Of a DNA stretch of 12,985 nucleotides, positions 6,248 to 12,985 are shown in pieces. Both the position numbers and the translations under genes were made by a program. Source of the stretch: Clostridiales bacterium. Its GTDB lineage: Bacteria; Bacillota_A; Clostridia; Christensenellales; Aristaeellaceae. The notes beneath the pieces were generated by a model. The model made no database searches, was not told the origin of the DNA, and saw only the letters and a program-made list of their open reading frames with translations. Location: positions 1-12,985 of the forward strand of contig JAAYZL010000097.1 in NCBI GenBank assembly GCA_012514855.1. Reading direction: 5' to 3'. Positions within the stretch are counted from its first letter, which is position 1. Each line of letters begins with the position of its first letter.

Positions 6248-7729
6248 ATGAACATCTTTTGGGGGGACCTGCACAACCACTGCGGCATCACCTACGGCAT
6301 GGGAAGCCTTGAAAACGCGCTCAAAGTCGCCCGAAATCACCTCGATTTCGCGACCGTCACGCCGCACGCCTTCTGGCCGGACATGCCGCCGCGCGCGAAG
6401 GAAATCGACTACCTGATCGATTTTCACGAGAGGGGCTTTGCGAAAATCGCCGAGGACTGGGAAAGCGTCAAGGCCGGGATCGACGAAGCGAACGAGCCGG
6501 GCGCGTTCACGTCGCTGTTCAGCTTTGAGATGCACTCGAGCCGGTACGGAGACCACCACTTCGTTTCGCCCGACCGGGCGCTTGCAATCGCGCAATTTCC
6601 GACGCCCCGCGCGGTCATGGACAACTGCGCCGCGCGCGCGATCGCGGTTCCCCACCACGTCGGCTATACGCCGGGCTACCGGGGCATCGACTGGGACAGC
6701 TTCGACGGACGGATCAGCCCGGTCGTCGAGGTGATCTCGAAGCACGGCTGCGCGATGCACGAGAAGTGCGGCTTCCCCTACTACCACGACATGGGCCCGC
6801 TCGATCCGCGCAACACCGTCCACCGCGGCCTCATGGCCGGGCGGCGCTTCGGCTTCGTCGGCTCGACCGACCACCACGCCGGCTTCCCCGGTTCGTTCGG
6901 CGACGGAAAGCTCGCGGTGCTCTCGGAGGAGAACACGCGCGAGGCGATCTTCCGCGCGCTGAAAGCCCGCCGCACATACGCCGTGACCGGCAGCCGCATA
7001 CGGTGCGGCTTCGAGGTCAACGGCGAGAATTTCGGCGGGGAGATTCCGTCGGCGGGCGGTTATGATCTGCGCTTTTCCGCCGTGGCGTCCAATGCGATCG
7101 ACCGGATCGTGCTCTATCAAGATCTGACGCCCATCCGCGTCGTCGACGGCTGGGCGCTTCCCGAGACCGGCGGCCGGCACAAGCTCCGGCTCGAGCTCGG
7201 CTGGGGCGACAACGCGGACGCGCCGCACCCTTGGGACGTGCATGTGAAGGTCGAAAACGGCAGGATACTCGGCGCGGAACAGTGCCTGCGCGGGCGAAGC
7301 GTGCTCTCGCCCACACAGCGCGTACATGGCGGCGACGACATCAATCGCTGCGACTGGGGCATCCGCGAGCGGACGGACGGCGAACTCCGCTTCTTCTGCG
7401 AGACCTGGCGCAACAACTCGACGCTGAGCCCGTCGACCGCGCAGCTGGTCCTCGAGATCGAGGGCGGGCCGGACGCGCGCCTCGTCTGTGAAATCAACGG
7501 AATCGTGGTCGACACGACCGTCGGGAAGCTCGCGGACGCGGGGCTGTCCGGCCACCTGAAGCCGTACAATTCGCAGGCGTACAAGCTGCACACCGCCGTC
7601 CCGTACGGAAAATACGCGTTCGAGGGCGCGCTGCGCGTGCCGGACAGTTGCGCGGGGTTTTTCCACATGGAGGTTCGGCAGTTCGACGGCGACGCGGCGT
7701 ACGTCTCGCCGGTGTTCGTCAACCGATGA
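6248..7729 (+). CDS. PHP-superfamily metallohydrolase (CehA/McbA or DUF3604-like)
   Basis: The 493-residue protein carries the metal-binding pattern of the PHP superfamily: GDLHNHCG (Asp7, His9, His11), TPHAF (His40), FSFEMH (Glu94), GDHHF (His103/104), PHHVGY (His136/137) and STDHHAG (Asp208, His209, His210). These enzymes bind two or three metal ions and hydrolyse phosphoester, ester, carbamate or amide bonds; the N-terminal half (1-250) is the catalytic barrel. The second half (about 250-493) looks beta-rich and may position the substrate. No signal peptide is seen, so it should be cytoplasmic. It is the first gene of an operon with two Gfo/Idh/MocA-type proteins and follows an AraC-controlled divergent promoter. 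That context favours an inducible small-molecule substrate, perhaps a sugar derivative (inference). The exact reaction cannot be read from the sequence. Confidence 0.85.
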   Translation: MNIFWGDLHNHCGITYGMGSLENALKVARNHLDFATVTPHAFWPDMPPRAKEIDYLIDFHERGFAKIAEDWESVKAGIDEANEPGAFTSLFSFEMHSSRYGDHHFVSPDRALAIAQFPTPRAVMDNCAARAIAVPHHVGYTPGYRGIDWDSFDGRISPVVEVISKHGCAMHEKCGFPYYHDMGPLDPRNTVHRGLMAGRRFGFVGSTDHHAGFPGSFGDGKLAVLSEENTREAIFRALKARRTYAVTGSRIRCGFEVNGENFGGEIPSAGGYDLRFSAVASNAIDRIVLYQDLTPIRVVDGWALPETGGRHKLRLELGWGDNADAPHPWDVHVKVENGRILGAEQCLRGRSVLSPTQRVHGGDDINRCDWGIRERTDGELRFFCETWRNNSTLSPSTAQLVLEIEGGPDARLVCEINGIVVDTTVGKLADAGLSGHLKPYNSQAYKLHTAVPYGKYAFEGALRVPDSCAGFFHMEVRQFDGDAAYVSPVFVNR

Positions 7730-7741
7730 GGGGAGGATTTC

Positions 7742-8584
7742 ATGAAGGCAATCGTCGTCGGCTCCGGCGCGCTCGCGGACGCGCTGAAGACGGCCGTTTC
7801 CGGAAGCCGCGCGGAGCTCTCCGGCGCGTTCGAAAGCGCGCGCGACCCGGGCATTGCCCGATGCGGGGCGGACGTCGCGCTTTTGTGCGCGTCGGACATA
7901 AACGCCGCGATCCGTCTCGCGGAGCTCGGCCTCGACGTCGCGGCGCCGTGCCACATCGCGGCGAACCTCGAGGACGCTCTGCGACTGGACATGGCGTTCC
8001 GCGCGCGCGGCCGCAGATTGATCCCGCTGTTCTTCGACCGGTTTTCGGGAAACGTCGAAGACGTCTCGTCCGCGATCGGGCGCGGCGCGATCGGCGCGGT
8101 CGGCGTCGCCGACATGCTCAGCGTGTGCCCGGAACTGCCGGACGGCGGCTCCGCGATGCGGCTGCTGTACCCGGCGCTCGACACGGCCGTCCGATGGCTC
8201 GGCGAGCCGGTCGACGCGAACGGCTTCCGGGCGGCCAAGGGAGGGACGGACTGCGCGGCGGTGACCGTCCGCTTCCGAAGCGGCGCGCTCTTGAACCTGC
8301 AGGCGGTGTACGGATTGTGCGGGAGTGCCTTCAACTTCACCTATGAATTGAGCGGCTCGCTCGGCAACCTCCGCTACGATCAGCGCGAGGCGCGGCCGGT
8401 CGTGTTCGAGCCGGAGCAGTCGACCCCGTCCGATCCGCCGCCGTCGCAGTTGGGCGCGGCGGTCGAAGCGCTCATATCCGAGCTCCCATCCCGGCGGCCG
8501 GGGCTCCCGGAGAACGCGCTCCGACTCGCGCGCGTGCTCGATGAAGCGTTCTCGAAGGGGGGGTATTCGCTTGAAGCGCGTTGA
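7742..8584 (+). CDS. Degenerate Gfo/Idh/MocA-like protein
   Basis: The 280-residue protein begins with a Rossmann-type nucleotide-binding start (MKAIVVGSGALADAL) and follows the Gfo/Idh/MocA plan in reduced form. Members usually have 330-400 residues. The expected EKP motif after the second half of the Rossmann fold is replaced by APCHIAANLED (about 75-85). The region matching the catalytic D...H..D motif reads SAMRLLYPALDTAVRWLGEP, which lacks the histidine. It may therefore bind nucleotide without normal oxidoreductase chemistry, or act as a partner of the next protein. It starts 12 bp after the metallohydrolase stop, behind GGGGAGGA, and overlaps the next gene by 14 bp, so the three genes form one operon. 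The family assignment rests on fold-level pattern and context. Confidence 0.7.
   Translation: MKAIVVGSGALADALKTAVSGSRAELSGAFESARDPGIARCGADVALLCASDINAAIRLAELGLDVAAPCHIAANLEDALRLDMAFRARGRRLIPLFFDRFSGNVEDVSSAIGRGAIGAVGVADMLSVCPELPDGGSAMRLLYPALDTAVRWLGEPVDANGFRAAKGGTDCAAVTVRFRSGALLNLQAVYGLCGSAFNFTYELSGSLGNLRYDQREARPVVFEPEQSTPSDPPPSQLGAAVEALISELPSRRPGLPENALRLARVLDEAFSKGGYSLEAR
8555..8573 (+). promoter_or_regulatory. Ribosome binding site deciding a TTG start
   Basis: AAGGGGGGG (8555-8563) lies 7 bp before TTG (8571-8573). The in-frame ATG at 8541 has no comparable site at the right distance, and the family homology begins at KRVEFAVLS just after the TTG. The site is inside the upstream gene, which ends at 8584, so translation of the two genes is probably coupled. 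Confidence 0.65.
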
Positions 8585-9548
8585 ATTCGCGGTGCTCAGC
8601 GCCGCGCACGTCCACACGGACGCCTATGTGCGCGCGGTCGGGCGCAACCCGGGCGCGGAGCTGATCGGCTTCTTCGACGGCGATCCCGCCCGCGCCGCGG
8701 AATTTTCCGAAAAACATGGCGTGCGGGCGTTCGACAGCGCGGAGGAACTGCTCGGGCGCGGACCGGACGTGGCGATCGTCTGCGCGGAGAACACCCGGCA
8801 CGCGCATTGTGTGCGCATGGCGGCGGAACACGGGGTCGACGCGCTGTGCGAAAAGCCGCTCGGCGTCGACCGGGAGGACATGCTCGGGATGCTGTCGTTC
8901 TGCGAGCAGCGGGGCGTCCGGCTCATGACCGCGCACTGCAACCGCTACATACCGGCGTTCCGCGAGGCCGCGCGCGCCGTCCGGGACGGGAAGATCGGCG
9001 AACTGATCGCGGTGTTCGCGACGAACAAGGGCACGATGCCGGGGGGATGGTTCACCGACCGGGCGCTTTCCGGCGGCGGCTGCGCCATCGACCACACGGT
9101 GCACGTCGCCGACCTGATGAATCACCTGCTCGGCTCGACGCCGGAGACCGTGTTCGCGCGCGCGGGGCACAATCTGTTTCAGATGGACGTCGAGGACTGC
9201 GCCGTCGTCACGATGCGCTACCCCGGAAACGTGCTCGTGACGCTCGACGCGAGCTGGTCGCGCACGCCATTTTTCCCCTACGGCCGCGACCTGACGCTCC
9301 GGTTCGTCGGCACGCGCGGCAGCATATTCGTCGACTACTTCGCGGAATCCAACCGCATTTACGCGCCGGGCGAGCGCATTTTGCGCTACTTCGGCGGGGA
9401 CAAGGATCAGTTGATGATCGACGACCTCGTGCGCTGCTACCGGACGGGGACGCCGTTCCCGATCACCGGCCGGGACGGGTACGACGCGGCGATCGTCGCC
9501 GAGGCCGCGTACCGGTCGATCGCGTCCGGACGGGAGGTCGCCCTCTAA
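8571..9548 (+). CDS. Gfo/Idh/MocA-family oxidoreductase
   Basis: With the TTG start the protein has 325 residues. The N-terminal Rossmann domain (1-120) contains the family motif EKP (94-96, in DALCEKPLGVD). The C-terminal alpha/beta domain includes GGGCAIDHTVHVADL (168-182) with Asp174, His178 and Asp181 in the positions of the catalytic motif. The first glycine loop is replaced by LSAAHVHTDAY, seen in a subgroup whose members start with an AHxH element. Such enzymes oxidise or reduce sugar hydroxyls, or act as dehydratases or glycosidases through transient oxidation, with NAD(P). The gene closes the operon with the metallohydrolase and the degenerate relative; the terminator at 9553 follows directly. 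Substrate unknown, probably a sugar or cyclitol derivative. Confidence 0.9.
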   Translation: MKRVEFAVLSAAHVHTDAYVRAVGRNPGAELIGFFDGDPARAAEFSEKHGVRAFDSAEELLGRGPDVAIVCAENTRHAHCVRMAAEHGVDALCEKPLGVDREDMLGMLSFCEQRGVRLMTAHCNRYIPAFREAARAVRDGKIGELIAVFATNKGTMPGGWFTDRALSGGGCAIDHTVHVADLMNHLLGSTPETVFARAGHNLFQMDVEDCAVVTMRYPGNVLVTLDASWSRTPFFPYGRDLTLRFVGTRGSIFVDYFAESNRIYAPGERILRYFGGDKDQLMIDDLVRCYRTGTPFPITGRDGYDAAIVAEAAYRSIASGREVAL

Positions 9549-9552
9549 AAAG

Positions 9553-9583
9553 CGAAACCGGCTTGCGCCGGTTTCGGTTTCTC
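9553..9583. terminator. Bidirectional intrinsic terminator between convergent operons
   Basis: A perfect 10-bp stem (CGAAACCGGC with GCCGGTTTCG, 9553-9562 and 9567-9576) has a TTGC loop. On the plus strand GTTTCTC follows, 4 bp after the oxidoreductase stop. On the minus strand the stem is followed by CTTTTTAG, so it also works as the end of the amino-sugar operon after passage through the inverted repeat. Confidence 0.85.
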
Positions 9584-9745
9584 ATACCAATGCAAAACAG
9601 AAATCCGTCCAAAGCGGCGAGAGATTTTTCTGCCCCGCAAGGAGCCGGAGCGAGGCGTAGCAGGGGGCCTACGTTGAGCGGAGAGCGACACAGCGGGGCG
9701 GGAAAAGATCCGGCGCGACGACGCATTTATGTTTGAAATTGGTAT
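9584..9745. repeat. 162-bp imperfect inverted repeat, possible MITE-like element
   Basis: Two 77-nt arms (9584-9660 and 9669-9745) flank an 8-nt centre. The outer 8 bp are perfect (ATACCAAT / ATTGGTAT), and 21 of the outermost 27 positions match. The inner CGTAG/CTACG pair closes the loop, and a GC-rich block around 9621-9638 pairs with 9693-9710. With 2-nt shifts the arms fold into one long hairpin. No frame in it looks coding. It fills almost the entire space between the terminator and the kinase gene, and its last base is the last base of the kinase stop codon. Short terminal inverted repeats with a hairpin interior fit a non-autonomous mobile or dispersed repeat; a structured 3' end of the minus-strand mRNA is the alternative. 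Confidence 0.7.
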
Positions 9746-10686
9746 CAGGGCAGCATCGCCGCCCCGATCGTCCCCGCGCTCTCCCCGAGCTCCGCGGCGA
9801 CGATCTTCTCCGGCATGTACTTTCTGGCGCGCGCCCGCACGCGCTCGGTCAGCGGCTCGATCAAAAACGCCCCGGCGTTCGACACGCCGCCGCCGAGCCC
9901 GATGATCCGGGGGCCGATCAGGTAGCCGCAGGTCGAGATCAGCGAAGCGAGGTTTTCGACGTACTCGTCGAAGATCTGCCGGGCGATGCCGTCGCCCTCG
10001 CGCGCGCAGTCGACGACGAGCTTCGCGGTGACGTTTCGGGGGTCGCTTTCCGCGCGCGTCGCGATGCTGCTCATCGGGTAGTCGAGCGCCGCGTGCCGGC
10101 CCTTCCGGAGCAGCCAGCTCGCCGAGCACAGCGCCTCGGCGCAGCCGCGGCTGCCGCATGCGCACATCGGGCCGCCCTGCTGGAGCGTGATGTGCCCGAG
10201 CTCGCAGCCGACCTTGCGGCCGCCCAAGAACAGCTTGTCGTCGATGATCAGCCCGCCGCCGAGCCCGGTGCCGATCGTGATGAGCAGCGCCGAGTCATAT
10301 CCCCGGAACGCGCCCGCGTGGTACTCGGCGAGCGCCGCGGCGTCGGCGTCGTTCGCGACCGCGACGGCGGCGTTCGGAAAGCGCTCGCGCATCATGTCGG
10401 CGATCGGCATGCCGTCGACGTGCAGGTTGCACGCGCTCAAGAGCACGCCCGTGTCGCGCCGGACCGTGCCGGGCACGCCGACGCCGACCGAGCGGAAGTC
10501 CTCCGGCCTTAGCCCGAGCGGAACGCCGATTGCACGACCCATCTCCCCCATCAAATTCGCGAGGCCGTCGACACCCTGCCCCGCCGGGAACGGGCGCGCT
10601 TCGACGCGGACGATCTCCATCCGCTCGTCGTCCAGCGCGCAGGCGCGGACGCTCGTCCCGCCGATGTCAAAGCCCAATCTCAGCAC
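9745..10686 (-). CDS. ROK-family sugar kinase, probably an N-acetyl-amino-sugar kinase
   Basis: The 313-residue protein shows all ROK motifs: the phosphate-binding DIGGT (7-11), Asn112-Asp113 with the catalytic aspartate in VANDADAAALAE, GTGLGGG (139-145), the ExGH motif ELGH (162-165), and the zinc-binding CACGSRGCAE with Cys175, Cys177 and Cys182, besides His165. No N-terminal helix-turn-helix is present, so it is a kinase and not a ROK repressor. The length is normal. It starts with GTG at 10686-10684, behind GGGGAG, and overlaps the end of nagA by 7 bp (GTGCTGA). Being last in an operon with nagA suggests GlcNAc or ManNAc as substrate; glucokinase activity remains possible. Confidence 0.93.
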   Translation of the reverse strand: MLRLGFDIGGTSVRACALDDERMEIVRVEARPFPAGQGVDGLANLMGEMGRAIGVPLGLRPEDFRSVGVGVPGTVRRDTGVLLSACNLHVDGMPIADMMRERFPNAAVAVANDADAAALAEYHAGAFRGYDSALLITIGTGLGGGLIIDDKLFLGGRKVGCELGHITLQQGGPMCACGSRGCAEALCSASWLLRKGRHAALDYPMSSIATRAESDPRNVTAKLVVDCAREGDGIARQIFDEYVENLASLISTCGYLIGPRIIGLGGGVSNAGAFLIEPLTERVRARARKYMPEKIVAAELGESAGTIGAAMLP

Positions 10687-11816
10687 GGCGCATCTCCCCG
10701 ATACACAATTTCCCCGTCCAACACCGTAAGCAGAACGTTCATCTCCTCGTCCGCGACGAACAGGTCGGCGCGCTTGCCCTCGCGGATGCTGCCGAGCTCG
10801 CGGTCGAGCTTCAGCGCGCGCGCGGGGTTCAGCGTCGCCATCCGGACCGCCTCCGGCAGCGTCGCGCCGGAGTAACGGTGGAAGTTCAGAATGTCTTTGC
10901 GCAGCGGCACGACCGAGCTAGAAATCGTGCCGTTTTCGAGCCTGCCGACGAACTCGTCGACGTAGACGGTGCGCGCGTTGCTCGTGTACACGCCGGGGGG
11001 CATGCCGGACGCGACGCTCGAGTCGGTGATGAGGAGGATTTTGTCCGGCCCCTTCATCCGGTAGACGAGCGGGTACAATTCCTTCGCGACGTGCGCGGTG
11101 TCCGCAATCAATTCGCAGTCCACGCGGTCCGAGAGCAGCGCCGCGCCCGCCGCGCCCGGCTCGCGGTGCGTGATTCCACGCATGCCGTTGAACAGGTGCG
11201 TCGCCTGCGAAACGCCGAGCCTGATGCCCTCCATCGCCTCCGCGTAGGTCGCGTTCGTGTGTCCCATCGCGCACACGATGCCGCGCCCGACGCACCACGT
11301 CACGAACTCCGGATACTTCTCCGGCGCGGTGACGGCGATGCGCAGGATGTCCGCGTACGGCTCGAGGAAGTCCGTGTCCGGCGGCAGGATCAAGGCCGGG
11401 TTGTGCGCGCCCTTTTTCTCGACCGAGATGAACACGCCCTCCATGTGCGCGCCGTGCACCCTCGCGCCGCCGCTTTTGCCCATCGCCGCGCGGATGGCGC
11501 CGAGCGCCTTCCCGACCGCCGGAAGCGGCGCGGTCGCGACCGTCGGCAAAAACCCGGTCACGCCGTCCCTGAGCAGCTTCCCGGCGATGAACCCGACCGC
11601 CTCGACCGTCCCCTCGAGCACCTCGCGCCCGCAGTAGCCGTGCGTGTGGACGTCGATCAGCCCCGGAAACAGGAACCTGCCCCCGGCGTCGATGACCTCC
11701 GCGCCCGCGGGGATGCGCTCCGGCGCGACCGCCTCGATTTTCTCGCCGAACAGCACCGCGCCGTTCTCCAGTATCCCGTTCTCCAGAACGATGTTCGCGT
11801 TTACAATCGCCTTCAT
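10680..11816 (-). CDS. nagA: N-acetylglucosamine-6-phosphate deacetylase
   Basis: The 378-residue enzyme removes acetate from GlcNAc-6-phosphate to give glucosamine-6-phosphate. It is an amidohydrolase with PGLIDVHTHG (51-60; His57, His59), the metal ligand Glu126 in HMEGVFIS, EKKGAHNP (133-140), His186 in GHTNA, His207 in ATHLFNGM, His242 in the substrate site, and the catalytic Asp265 in LITDSS. The last part returns to the small beta-sandwich ending at GEIVYRG. Two usually conserved spots differ: IADTAHV where most relatives have a D-G-x-H pattern, and ITDSSVASG where ITDAM.A.G is common. Substrate preference could therefore be shifted. The ATG (11816-11814) overlaps the stop of the upstream TIM-barrel gene by ATGA, so translation is coupled. 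A frame reading further upstream is an artefact of GC richness. Confidence 0.93.
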   Translation of the reverse strand: MKAIVNANIVLENGILENGAVLFGEKIEAVAPERIPAGAEVIDAGGRFLFPGLIDVHTHGYCGREVLEGTVEAVGFIAGKLLRDGVTGFLPTVATAPLPAVGKALGAIRAAMGKSGGARVHGAHMEGVFISVEKKGAHNPALILPPDTDFLEPYADILRIAVTAPEKYPEFVTWCVGRGIVCAMGHTNATYAEAMEGIRLGVSQATHLFNGMRGITHREPGAAGAALLSDRVDCELIADTAHVAKELYPLVYRMKGPDKILLITDSSVASGMPPGVYTSNARTVYVDEFVGRLENGTISSSVVPLRKDILNFHRYSGATLPEAVRMATLNPARALKLDRELGSIREGKRADLFVADEEMNVLLTVLDGEIVYRGDAPC

Positions 11817-12661
11817 AGCGCTTCCATCTGCCTCCGCAAAAACACCACCGCGTCGGCGATGTCCTTGCCGGCCGCCTCCTTCGCCTCCCGCTCGATCGTC
11901 AAAAACCCGCGGAAGCCTATGTCCCGGAGCGCCGCGAGGTACTCGGGCCAGTTCACGTCCCCCTCGCCGAGCGGCACCTGCCTCGCGATGCCGAGCTCGC
12001 GCGCGCCCTCGATGCCAACTTCCGCGAACACGCCGTAGTAGTATTCGCCGGTCGTGGGCTTCAGGCTCACGCCGTCCTTCGCGTGCGTGTGCACGATCAG
12101 GTCGCCCGCCGCAAAGACGCCCGCCGCCGGGTCCTCGCGGAGAACCATGGCGAGGTTCGCCGGGTCGTAGTTGATCCTGATGCCGTCGCCGCATTGGAGG
12201 CAGAAGTCGCGCAGGCGCGAAACAGGCTCCGGCCCGGTCTCGACCGCGATGCACGCGCCGATTGCGTCGGCGAACCGCCCGATCTCCCGGCACGCGTCGA
12301 GCAGCACCTTGTACGTGTCGCTCTCGGGGTCTTCGGGGACGACGCCCAGATGCGTCGTGACGATCGAGCAGTCGAGCTCCCTCGCGAGCAGCAGCGTCCG
12401 CTTCAGGTACTCGAGCTTCTTCGGGTTGTCCTCCCGGCGGCAAAGGCCGTGGCCGCCGAGCTCGCCGCAGAGCGCGGTCGCGACCTGGTGGCAGTCCAGC
12501 AGCGTCCTCCTGACCCTTCCGACGTCCGCGGTCAGCGGGTCGAGCTCGCCCGCGGCGTAGAGCTGCACGCCCTCCGCGCCGACGACCTCGCTCATGCGGA
12601 TGCCCTCGTAGAGCCCGACGCCGAACCAGTCGGCCAACGTCCCGATCTTGAAAATCTCCAT
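11813..12661 (-). CDS. Sugar phosphate isomerase/epimerase-like TIM-barrel protein
   Basis: The 282-residue protein matches the AP-endonuclease-2/xylose-isomerase-like TIM-barrel family. Likely metal and substrate residues are Glu141 (AVETG), Asp166 (INYDPANL), His191 and His193 (VHTHAKD), Asp196 and Glu257 (LTIERE); THLG (His104) sits at the barrel mouth. Relatives isomerise or epimerise keto sugars, sugar phosphates or inositol intermediates. GGAGG lies 5 bp before the ATG at 12661. It begins 9 bp after the permease stop and overlaps nagA by 4 bp, so it belongs to the amino-sugar operon. Its role could be interconversion of the imported sugar before or after phosphorylation (inference). It does not resemble NanE or NagB. 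Confidence 0.88.
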   Translation of the reverse strand: MEIFKIGTLADWFGVGLYEGIRMSEVVGAEGVQLYAAGELDPLTADVGRVRRTLLDCHQVATALCGELGGHGLCRREDNPKKLEYLKRTLLLARELDCSIVTTHLGVVPEDPESDTYKVLLDACREIGRFADAIGACIAVETGPEPVSRLRDFCLQCGDGIRINYDPANLAMVLREDPAAGVFAAGDLIVHTHAKDGVSLKPTTGEYYYGVFAEVGIEGARELGIARQVPLGEGDVNWPEYLAALRDIGFRGFLTIEREAKEAAGKDIADAVVFLRRQMEAL

Positions 12662-12670
12662 ATTCCCCTC

Positions 12671-12985
12671 CTACTGCCGGATCGGCTTCGCGCGGTTGTA
12701 GAGCGTCAAGAGAATCACCATCACGAGCCCGAGCACGAGGTTCCTGACCGGCTGGCTGATGTCGAGCACGGTGAGCCCGTTGCTGAGCACGATCATGACC
12801 AGCGAGCCCGTGATGCTCCCGAAATACGAGCCGACGCCGCCGACGAACAGCGAGCCGCCGACGATGACCGCGACGAGCGAGTTGTAGGCGTAGTTGTCGA
12901 AGAGCTGGCACTGGCTCATGCCCATGTAGCCCGCGCCGAGCACGCCCGCGACCGCCGAGAACACGCCCGAGAGCACGAACGTCAA
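12671..12985 (-). CDS. ABC sugar transporter permease, C-terminal part (cut by the window end)
   Basis: Only the last 104 residues are present; the first codon at the edge is internal, and the gene continues beyond 12985. Three or four hydrophobic segments and the stretch YNSLVAVIVGGSLFVGGVGS followed by GSITGSLVMIVLSNGL are typical of the C-terminal part of RbsC-type permeases (BPD_transp_2 family), which import ribose, xylose, galactose and related sugars. A short basic tail (NRAKPIRQ) should be cytoplasmic. The solute-binding and ATPase subunits are expected further upstream. Its position suggests it imports the sugar handled by the downstream isomerase-like protein, deacetylase and kinase. 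Confidence 0.88.
   Translation of the reverse strand: MTFVLSGVFSAVAGVLGAGYMGMSQCQLFDNYAYNSLVAVIVGGSLFVGGVGSYFGSITGSLVMIVLSNGLTVLDISQPVRNLVLGLVMVILLTLYNRAKPIRQ

Noticed and set aside
6194..8617. 807-codon open frame on the minus strand opposite the metallohydrolase operon
   Set aside because: It mirrors real plus-strand genes with clear motifs. The translation is Arg/Ala/Val-rich with no recognisable domain, as expected from a GC-rich antisense frame.
11817..12911. N-terminal extension of the nagA frame
   Set aside because: The extension runs through the TIM-barrel gene in another frame and is low-complexity. True NagA homology starts at MKAIVNANIV, with an ATGA overlap.

Overview
The window is GC-rich bacterial DNA with tightly packed genes, purine-rich Shine-Dalgarno sites and AT-rich promoters of the housekeeping sigma type. 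A class B sortase, a PknB-like Ser/Thr kinase with an extracellular leucine-rich-repeat domain, an AraC regulator and ROK/NagA/ABC sugar genes together suggest a Gram-positive Bacillota, most likely a high-GC member of the Clostridia. That placement is inference. No rRNA, tRNA, CRISPR array, transposase or phage gene was seen.

Left part (1-5193), cell surface and signalling. A strong promoter (62-90) drives a membrane Ser/Thr kinase with an LRR ectodomain (150-1748). It ends at a bidirectional terminator (1763-1791) shared with a convergent gene for an unrecognised secreted protein (1909-2703, minus). The 3' end of that gene lies in a 106-bp tandem duplication (1791-2002), which leaves a relic of its tail between stop codon and terminator. 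A 356-bp gap without a gene follows. Next is a class B sortase (3060-5144, minus) in which a long repeat-built linker separates the membrane anchor from the catalytic domain. Its promoter (5166-5193) carries a perfect 12-bp palindrome between the -35 and -10 boxes.

Middle part (5211-9583), a regulated accessory metabolic cluster. An AraC-family regulator (5211-6116, minus) is divergent from a three-gene plus-strand operon: a PHP-superfamily metallohydrolase (CehA/McbA-like), a degenerate Gfo/Idh/MocA-like protein and a canonical Gfo/Idh/MocA oxidoreductase. The two promoters overlap at their -10 boxes, so the regulator probably controls both directions. The substrate is unknown; a sugar or sugar derivative is the natural guess.

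Right part (9745-12985, minus), an amino-sugar operon. In transcription order it holds an ABC sugar permease (cut by the window edge), a TIM-barrel sugar isomerase/epimerase-like protein, N-acetylglucosamine-6-phosphate deacetylase (nagA) and a ROK sugar kinase. The last three overlap by 4 and 7 bp. The logic is import, phosphorylation and deacetylation of an N-acetylated amino sugar; a nagB deaminase is not in view. The two sugar operons converge on a bidirectional terminator (9553-9583) followed by a 162-bp imperfect inverted repeat (9584-9745) that reaches the kinase stop codon and looks like a small non-coding repeat element.
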